Assembly (NCBI GenBank): GCA_011799875.1
Contig: CM022302.1
Span: 182,768,942 to 182,832,941, forward strand
Length of the DNA stretch: 64,000 bases
From: Thinopyrum elongatum
Taxonomy: Eukaryota; Streptophyta; Magnoliopsida; Poales; Poaceae
Reading direction: 5' to 3'
Shown here piece after piece: positions 56,071-64,000 of the stretch (the first letter of the stretch is position 1; the number at the start of each line of letters is the position of its first letter). Position numbers and translations under genes: made by a program. Below the pieces are notes generated by a model that was not told the DNA's origin, did no database searches, and saw nothing but the letters and a program-made list of their open reading frames with translations.

Positions 56071-59000
56071 TGACGCCCCCGGCCCAATCGTGCACTAATT
56101 ATACACGCAAATGCACATGATCAAGCCTAAGGACTCACGGGAAGATATCACAACACAACTCTAAAACATAAATAAAGTCATACAAGCTTTATATTACAAG
56201 CCAGGGGCCTCGAGGGCTCGAATACATAAGCTTGCGTACAAGCGTCAGCGGAAGCATCAGATATCTGAGTACAGATATGAAACAGAAACAGAAAGGCTTT
56301 TAGAAAGACGGGGCAAAATAAAACACTATGATCGAAAGGCGTAGGCCTCCTGCCTGGGACCCTCCGATCCTACTCCTGGCCGACGGCAAGCTCGTAGTAG
56401 TATCCATCCTCTGGGTAGTAGTAGTAGTCGATCGACGGGGCATCTGTCTCAGGGGCTCCGTCATCTTGGTCACGACAAACTGATATGGGGAGAAAAGGAA
56501 AACAATGCAACCGTGAGTACTCAGAAGTACTCAGCAAGCAAGGATCTACACTACATATGCAACATTTTCAAAGGAAGGCTGTATATGTGGACTGGGCTGC
56601 AGAAATGCCAGAATAGAGAGAAGGCCTAGTCCTATCGAAGACTAGCATCTTCATCGGTCTTGCAGCAATAGAAGAGTGTAGACAGTACCATATAATGTAG
56701 CAGTATCCTTAAGTCTCAACCTCACCCATAGATCCTTTCTCGACTCCCTGCGAGAAAGCAATCCCAGAGCCATACAATCATCAACCTCATCCGGAGATCC
56801 CTTCTCGACTCCCTGCGAGAAGCAATCCCAGAGCCATAGTATCCAAGTATCTAGTTCTAAATTGTATCAATCAGGATACAACTCCGAGTGTCCGTTACCG
56901 TAGGACAGGCTATCGATAGTCTTCCCTGCAGGGGTGCACCAACTTACCCAACACGCTCGATTAACTCTGGCCGGACACACTTTCCTGGGTCATGCCCGGC
57001 CTCGGCCAAACGACACATCGCAACCCTACCTAGAGCTCAGCAGAGAGGTCCCCGTCGGTCTACATCCTAAGCGCTCAGAGGTCTTGGGCCATCGCCCTGT
57101 GCACTCTGAGTCGTTGAGTGCAGGGGGAAGCCGGGCACCAGGGGGGCGCCAGTCCATCCCGGCCGCAAGGCTGAACTAGACGTCTGACAGAGCTTTCGGC
57201 TGATGCTACGATGCAGAACGCCCATACTATGCCGACGTGATGGTTAGTGCTATCAGGCCAGAGAGCTGCTCGGATCAAATATCCAAATCGTTAATGGACT
57301 AGGGCTTGCGGTAAGGAGCAGAGACTCACGCAAGATGTGACCCCATCGCCCCGTCTCGAGGACTTGCTGCAAGGGTTAAGAATGCCCGGCCACGCCTCGT
57401 ATCCTCACTTGGGCACCACACAGGCACCCATCTTCACAACACTCGCCTCTCAGGCGCACACGGGTACCGCTCAGGGTCGACCCGCCTATCCAAGTAACAG
57501 TGTAAAGTCCAAGTATCTGTGTGTCCATAACATCAGGGGAATCCGAGGTATCACCCTCATTGAATTTCCACTCGATGTATCCGTCAAGGTGAACTCGAAG
57601 GAATCACCCTTGATGGGTTCACACTTGATGTGTTGCATGACAGCGTCGTTACCGGAAGTGGTGAAGGAGGAATCACCCTCGATGACCACGACCGAATAGC
57701 TACTCTATAGAGTTAACATCAAAAGTGCTACACGAGGTATCACCCTCGGCACTCGATATTAACGCTGCGGTGTCGTTACAACTAAGGGGGGTGATGTGCG
57801 GTGTAGGGGCCTGGTCTTCAATTCCCGTTGATCGGGTCTTCAGATAATCCAGCGGGGCAATCGAGATAAGTGGGGTCACTGATAGGTCTCTACCCAGCCT
57901 ATACTAAGCAGTTTAGGATATGCAGGTAATTATCAACAGCAGGTTACAATAAACAGGCTACGCATCAGAATAGGTAAAGCAGTAGCAGCAGCAATTCTAA
58001 TGCAAGCATGGGAAATAGAATGGGCGATATCGGTATGCTCAAAGGGGGGGGGGGCTTGCCTGGTTGCTCGGCGGCAAGGGCAAGGTCGTCAAAGGTGGCG
58101 TCAGTCTCCGGAGCTGCATCGGTCTCGGGGACGACGTCGGTGTCGGGGTCTAACGAGAGAGAAGAGGGGGAGGAAACGGTACAAATACACAGCAAACATG
58201 AGCATGACAAATACGATACACGGTGCTAGGGGTAGTCTAATGCAATACTACACGTATCAGACGGAGCGGGAGAATATCTGACGATATTTCCCGGGTCTTT
58301 GGAATTATCGGATAGACGATCCGGAGGGGGACGGTTCCATGTTCGGATAGATAGGGACGCGTGACGGACGAACGGACCGCGTATCCAAATTCGTCTCGTA
58401 GTTCTGAGCAACATTCATGTACAAAGTTTTTCGATCTGAGCTACGGATTATTTTATATTTATTTCTAAAGTTTAAAACAATTTCTGGAATTTAATTATTT
58501 ATTTAAATCAAACATTATCCGAAACAGTTATTGATGACATCAGCATGACATCATGCTGACGTCAGCTGTCAACCTGACAGGTGGGGTCCACCTGTCATTG
58601 ACTGGTTAGTTAATTAGGGATTAACTAACTAATTAATGTTTAATTAAACTAATTAACTAAATCAGATTAACCTAATCAGGATTAATTAAATTATTTAACT
58701 CACTAATTAATTATTTAATAAACTAATTATTTTTATTAAGTATTTTTATTTTTAATTTTAAAAACGTTTCGGGGCCGTGGGCCCCATGTGTCATTGGGCC
58801 AGGGGGGTCGGGCCCAGCGGTCAGTGGCACAGGGGCCGACCGGGGCGGCGCATGCGCGCGGGCGCGGTCGGGCACGCGCGGGCGCCGGGCGCGGGCGCGG
58901 GCGGCGAACGAGGCGAGGCCGGAGGGGGTGCGGGACGCGCGCGCGAGGCAGGCGAGGCGCGCGAGCAGGCGGTGCGGGGCGCGGGCTCGGTCGCTGCGGG

Positions 59001-59945
59001 CGAGCAGCGACGAGCAAGCAGCGGCGGGCGGCGGCAGCAAGGCAGAGCAGCAGGGGCTCGGAGGGAGGGCGAGCGGGGCGCGGGGAGCGCGTGCTGGCAC
59101 AGCCAGGGCGCGACGGAGTCGCGCGGTTCGCGCGGTGACCGCGGGCGCGGCGGCGACAGAGAGAGGGGGAGGGCGTGGCCCTCACCGCGGGTGCAGGGTC
59201 AAGGGCAATGGGCTCGAGGAGGCGGCCAGGGATGACGGCGGGGTAGCACCGGCGAGGTCCAGGCGGCGACGGGGCGACGACGGCGTCGGGCGGCGGCGGT
59301 TGCCCCGATCCGATCTGGATCGGGGAGGGAGGAGGGGGTGAGCGTGGGGGGGGGGGGAACGAGTGGGGGGTTAGGGTTCGGTGGCCTCCTGGGGGAGGCC
59401 ATATAGGGGGCGGGGGTGGGCCGGCCGGCTGGGCTGTAGCCCAGTTGGGCCAGGGGGGAGGGTTCTCTTTTTATTTTTATTTTTGTTTTGTTTTCTTTTG
59501 TCTTTTGTCTTTTTTATTTATTCATATCTCCTGTTTAGTAAATTGTTAGTCCTCAAAACGATTTTTGTAGAACATGGCAATTGTTCCAATAAATACTAGG
59601 CATCCTCTACCACTACCAAAAATTGGTTTGGAGTTAACTTGAGTTCACACAAATTTTTATAATAATTAAAATGCATTAATCATTGCTATTTTGATAATGT
59701 TAGTGCCACCTATTTAATTTATTAATTGTTGGTTACAATTTTAGATTAGCCTCTGCAATATTTGTTATTTACTGAACATTTTAGTTTCTATGTTGCACAA
59801 CTTTTATTTTCCACTTTCGTTTAAATTGGAATTTGACTTAGGAGTTGAAATGCAATATGATGCTAATGATGATTATGCACTATTAAACATGCTGACTTGT
59901 CATTATCAAAAGTGATTACTGTAGCTAACCACCGGGAGTGTTACA
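56071..59945 (-). repeat. G3 3' LTR (3875 bp)
   Basis: TGACGCCCCCGGCCC at 56071 to GGAGTGTTACA at 59945. Its composition is mixed: an AT-rich stretch of TTAATTA/ACTAATTAA repeats (58600-58740), then a GC-rich G/C-skewed island (58770-59440), then AT-rich DNA again. Near 59396-59404 the minus strand reads CCTATATGGCC followed by GAACCCTAA-type sequence, a possible promoter core. The Arg/Ala-rich ORFs in the island are open in several frames at once and are composition artefacts. Confidence 0.85.
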
Positions 59946-59962
59946 AATCTCCTCTACTAACA
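59946..59962 (-). other. G3 polypurine tract
   Basis: Minus strand TGTTAGTAGAGGAGATT, directly before the 3' LTR (TGTAACACTCC...). Confidence 0.65.
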
Positions 59963-59982
59963 AGAATTCTCGTCCCGAGAAT

Positions 59983-62151
59983 TTAAGAGGTAGAAGGAAA
60001 AAGTTCGGGGTATTCCGCATGAAGATTATCCTCGCGTTCCCAAGTGGCTTCATCTTCAGTATGATTTAACCACTGCACTTTGAAGAACTTGGTAACCTTC
60101 TGACGGGTCCGACGTTCAGCTTAATCGAGGATGCGGATCGGATGCTCCTTATAAGATAGGTCATCTTGCAATTCGAGCATCTCGTGATCCACTGCTCGGT
60201 GTGGAGATTCTTTGAAGCATTTACGAAGTTGCGACACATGGAAGACGTCGTGGATATGAGAGAATTGCGGCGGCAACTCCAATTTATATGCCACCTGTCC
60301 ACACCTTGCAACAATGCGGAAAGGACCAATATAGCGTGGAGCTAGCTTGCCCTTGATTCCGAAACGGTGAGTGCCCTTCATAGGAGTGACACAAAGATAA
60401 GCTTGATCACCAGGTCGATAAGTCAAACCCCATCGTTTGCGATCATAGTTGATCTTCTGGCGGTCCTGAGCCGCCTTGAGATTTTCCCGGACAATACGAA
60501 CTTGTTCTTCGGTGTGTTGAATAATATCCGGACCCACGAGCGGTCGTTCCCCAGTTTCTGACCAATTCAGAGGGGTTCGACACTTACGTCCGTATAGAAC
60601 TTCGAAGGGGGCCATTTTCAAGCTGGCTTGATAGCTGTTGTTATAAGAGAACTCGGCATACGGAAGAGATTCTTCCCACTTCTTGCTGAAAGAAATAACA
60701 CAAGCTCGAAGCATGTCTTCAAGCACTTGATTGACTCATTCGACTTGGCCTTGGGATTGGGGGTGATAAGCTGAACTCCAGGTAATATGAGTTCCCATAG
60801 CTGTTTGGAAACTTCCCCAGAATTTGGAAGTGAAAAGGCCGCCACGGTCCGAACTGACCTCCTTCGAAATACCATGGAGTGATACAATTCTGGAGATATA
60901 CAACTCTGCTAACTGACTAGCAGTGATAGTTTCCTTGACGGGCAGAAAGTGTGCAACTTTAGAAAGTTGGTCGACGACGACAAGAATAGCATCGCGACCC
61001 TTCTGTGACCTGGGAAGTCCTGTAACAAAATCCATCTGAACCTTATCCCATTTCCATAGAGGAATAGGAAGTGGTTGCAGAATTCCAGCTGGTTTCTAAT
61101 GTTCTGCTTTAACGCGATGACACACGTCACATTCGGCAACATAACAAGCAATGTCCTGCTTCATTCTAGACCACCAGTACCTTTGACGGAGATCACGATA
61201 CATCTTGGTGCTACCCGGATGAATAGACAGCGGGGTATCATGTGCCTCCTTCATGACTTTGTCAGTCATGAGTTCGAAGCGAGGTACCACAATGCGGTTT
61301 CTAAAATACAAGGTTCCATCTTCAGACAGCGAGAAATCCCTGTACTTTTCAAGGTGAAGATTCTTCTTCATCAGATCAACTTCAGCATCTTTAGCTTGTG
61401 CATTCTTAACAGCTTTCTCAAGATCTGGTTGTATCACAAGGTTATTTACAGAGCCCTGTGGAACAATACGCAGATTCAGCTTGCACAGTTCTTCAAAAAG
61501 ACGAGGTTGAGCTCGCCTAACCATGAGGTTGTCGCAATAGGACTTGCGGCTTAAGGCATCAGCCATCACGTTAGCCTTGCCAGGGGTATAAGAAATACCC
61601 AAAACATAGTCCGCAATGGCCTCCATCCATCTTTGTTGACGGAGGTTTATAGAAGGTTGAGTGAACAAGTACTTCAGGCTTTTATGATCCGTGTAGATCT
61701 CGCAACGATTACCGAGAAGGTAATGTCGCCACAACTGCAGTGCATAGATGACAGCAGCTAGTTCTAGATCATGTACCGGATAATTCTCTTCATGTGGGCG
61801 CAACTGACAAGAGCCATAGGCAATCACTTTACGCTCTTGCATTAGGACACAGCCTAATCCTTCACGGGATGCATCACAATAGATCACAAAGTCTTTGCGG
61901 GTATCTGGAGGAGATAGTACTGGGGCAGATGTTAGCTTGACTTTGAGTGTTTGAAAACTTTCTTGACATTTGTCTGTCCATTCAAATTTAACGCCCTTGT
62001 GAAGCAGATCAGTCAAAGGTTTAGCAATCTTTGAGAAATTCTCGACAAATCGACGGCAATAGCTTGCAAGGCCAAGAAAACTTCTCACTTGCTTGACGTT
62101 CTTCGGAGGAGTCCAGTCCAGAATAGCCTGAACTCGTTCTGGGTTAACAGC
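59983..62151 (-). pseudogene. pol: G3 pol remnant: RT thumb, RNase H, integrase, chromodomain
   Basis: Begins abruptly at [17 protein letters not shown] (62151), the end of RT. It continues with RNase H ([39 protein letters not shown]; about 61950-61650), the integrase zinc finger (H...[12 protein letters not shown], about 61110), and the core with catalytic residues in MDFVTGLP, SSDRGGLF and QSQGQVE. Then comes the conserved C-terminal GPFRIVARCGQVAYKLELP region and, after a TAA at about 60121, a chromodomain (KFFKVQWLNHTEDEATWERED). Stops at about 61096 (TAG), 60735 (TGA) and 60121. The chromodomain would guide integration to heterochromatin. No protease, gag or RT palm remains. Confidence 0.88.
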
Positions 62152-62654
62152 AATTCATGGGCAGGTAGTCAAAGAGGTTGACGATGATATCACCGACCAC
62201 TAGAGGTAAGGATGGAATTGCTGTTCATGAATTCATTTAACATCTCGAAAGAAGTCAAAATGTTGCCGCTGAACACGACACATTTTGCCGAGAGATTCCA
62301 AAAGTGTCAAATGACAGTGTGAGAAGCGTAAGATACTTGTAAAGGAAAGGTTAAACAAACCAATGGAAAGGAAAATGATGATTATCAGACTAATCGTTCC
62401 AAGGAAAGGATCAGTTGCGAATATCCAGCTCTCCGGGAGAATATGATTACGAGATCCTAATGTTGGAGTTAGTAAATTTTTTAACCCGAATAGAAGAGAG
62501 ATCAGAGTCCCAGAGTATAGATGAGGAATAAAAGATACTAATACCACCCAATTGGCGACGTGGGCCCGTAAGCCACAGCCAAGTTAGTAAAATTGTTTTC
62601 GGTTACTAGACTCAACTTCGGCCAAGGAGTTGGAAAGGGGGGTTCCTACAGTCA
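62152..62654 (-). other. G3 leader fused to deletion scar
   Basis: Non-coding stretch between the PBS and the truncated RT. The phrase ATTGCTGTTCATGAATT (about 62217-62233) resembles the pol edge (CAGCAATTCATG, about 62149-62160), so short homology may have guided the deletion. No ORF. Confidence 0.55.
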
Positions 62655-62670
62655 GTCGGCTCAGATACCA
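62655..62670 (-). other. G3 primer-binding site (initiator tRNA-Met type)
   Basis: Minus strand TGGTATCTGAGCCGAC, five bases from the LTR, close to the canonical TGGTATCAGAGC. Confidence 0.8.
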
Positions 62671-62675
62671 ACTTG

Positions 62676-64000
62676 TGATGCCCCCGGCCCAATCGTGCAC
62701 TAATCATACACACAAATGCACACGATCAAGCCTAAGGACTCATGGGAAGATATCACAACACAACTCTAAAACATAAATAAAGTCATACAAGCTTTATATT
62801 ACAAGCCAGGGGCCTCGAGGGCTCGAATACATAAGCTTGCGTACAAGCGTCAGCGGAAGCATCAGATATCTGAGTACAGATATGAAACAGAAACAGAAAG
62901 GCCTTTAGAAAGGCAGGGCAAAATAAAACACTACGATCGAAAGGCGTAGGCCTCTTGCCTGGGACCCTCCGATCCTACTCCTGGCCGACGGCAAGCTCGT
63001 AGTAGTATCCATCCTCTAGGTAGTAGTAGTAGTCGATCGACGGGGCATCTGTCTCAGGGGCTCCGTCATCTTGGTCATGACAAACTGATATGGGGAGAAA
63101 AGGAAAACAAAGCATCCGTGAGTACTCAGAAGTACTCAGCAAGCAAGGATCTACACTACATATGCAACATTTTCAAAGGAAGGCTATATATGTGGACTGG
63201 GCTGCAGAAATGCCAGAATAGAGAGAAGGCCTAGTCCTATCGAAGACTAGCATCTTCATCGGTCTTGCAGCAATAGAAGAGTGTAGACAGTACCATATAA
63301 TGTAGCAGTATCCTTAAGTCTCAACCTCACCCAGAGATCCTTTCTCGACTCCCTGGGAGAAAGCAATCCCAGAGCCATATAGTCATCAACCTCGTCCGGA
63401 GATCCCTTCTCGACTCCCTGCGAGAAGCAATCCCAGAGCCATAGTATCCAAGTATCCAGTTCTAAATTGTATCAATCAGGATACAACTCCGAGTGTCCGT
63501 TACCGTAGGACAGGCTATCAATAGAAGTGTTCTTCCCTGCAGGGGTGCACCAACTTACCCAACACGCTCGATTAACTCCGGCCGGACACACTTTCCTGGG
63601 TCATGCCCGGCCTCGGCCAAATGACACATCGCAACCCTACCTAGAGCTCAGCAGAGAGGTCCCCGTCGGTCTACATCCTAAGCGCTCAGAGGTCTTGGGC
63701 CATCGCCCTGTGCACTCTGAGTCGTTGCGTGCAGGGGGAAGCCAGGCACCAGGGGGGCGCCGGTCCGTCCTAGCCGCAAGGCTGAACTAGACGTCTGACA
63801 GAGCTTTCGGCTAATGCTACGATGCAGAATGCCCATACTATGCCCACGTGATGGTTAGTGCTATTAGGCCAGAGACCTGCTCGGATCAAATATCCAAATC
63901 GTTAATGGACTAGGGCTTGCGGTAACGAGCAGAGACTCACGAAAGATGTGACCCCGTCACCACGTCTCGAGGACTTGCTGCAAGGGTTAAGAATGCCCGA
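62676..64000 (-). repeat. G3 5' LTR, partial (window edge)
   Basis: Starts TGATGCCCCCGGCCC and matches 56071 to about 57390 with about 40 differences and a few small indels. Confidence 0.9.

Larger units (their letters stand above)
56071..64000 (-). mobile_element. G3: chromovirus-type Ty3/gypsy element with 3.9-kb LTRs, internally deleted
   Basis: Minus-strand element: 3' LTR 56071-59945, PPT, pol end (59983-62151), deletion scar, leader, PBS, and 5' LTR from 62676 beyond the window. A C-terminal chromodomain after integrase marks a chromovirus; the long LTR suits the Tekay/Del group, which is an inference. Gag, protease and most of RT are missing, leaving a 2.7-kb interior. The overlapping LTR parts differ at about 3% by eye. 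It is inserted in the 3' LTR of copia C; the TSD cannot be checked because the right end is off-window. Confidence 0.85.

Noticed and set aside
58723..59341. Long Arg/Ala/Gly-rich ORFs on both strands
   Set aside because: All frames are open because the DNA is extremely GC-rich; no domain is seen and the stretch lies inside the G3 LTR.

Overview
The window is intergenic DNA of a large grass genome. The repeat families point to a Triticeae species (wheat, Aegilops, rye or barley type): Angela/WIS/BARE1-type copia elements whose LTRs begin TGAAGGAAATATGCCC and end CCCAACA, Athila-type gypsy elements with a tRNA-Asp primer site and LTRs ending GAGACGTATCA, a Tat-type gypsy element, a chromovirus and a CACTA transposon. 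I see no intact cellular gene, rRNA or tRNA. Almost every base falls in transposons nested inside one another, several levels deep.

Layout: (1) 1-3723 is the 5' part of a minus-strand Athila-like gypsy element (G1): gag, protease, the start of RT, and the 5' LTR. It sits in (2) a minus-strand copia element (copia A), of which 3724-5446 is visible. (3) A plus-strand copia element (copia C) starts at 5447 inside the integrase region of copia A and forms the backbone of the rest: 5' LTR 5447-7206, leader, broken gag-pol 8439-10729, RT-RNase H 32241-33739, 3' LTR 33773-34128 and 55123-56070. (4) Its pol is split by a left-truncated CACTA element (10730-32240) carrying fragments of three host-type genes: a 3'-5' exonuclease-like gene, an F-box FBD domain and a B3-like gene. 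(5) The CACTA element holds a minus-strand copia element (copia B, 14687-28154, TSD TCCAC), whose 3' LTR holds (6) a 4.7-kb non-autonomous gypsy element (F1, 15663-20374, TSD CCTGG).

(7) The 3' LTR of copia C is split by a large minus-strand Tat-type gypsy element (G2, 34129-55122, TSD TGCAA). It has a decayed gag-pol (54229 to 47879) and, on the opposite strand at its 3' side, a long spliced coiled-coil ORF (35334 to 47068). (8) That ORF is split by an Athila-type non-autonomous element (H, 38603-46327, TSD GCCGC). (9) At 56071 the rest of the copia C 3' LTR is broken by a chromovirus (G3) with a 3.9-kb LTR, an internally deleted pol ending in a chromodomain, and a second LTR running off the window.

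LTR pairs compared by eye diverge in the order nesting predicts: F1 about 1%, H about 2%, G3 about 3%, copia B about 3.4%, copia C and G2 about 4%. Every polyprotein carries frameshifts or stop codons, many of the C-to-T type (CAG to TAG, CGA to TGA) expected of methylated, silenced DNA. The points most worth a second look are the CACTA gene captures, the G2/F1 autonomous/non-autonomous pair with shared termini and CCGGCAAG repeats, the antisense ORF of G2, and the acidic ORF and repeated PPT-like motifs of H.
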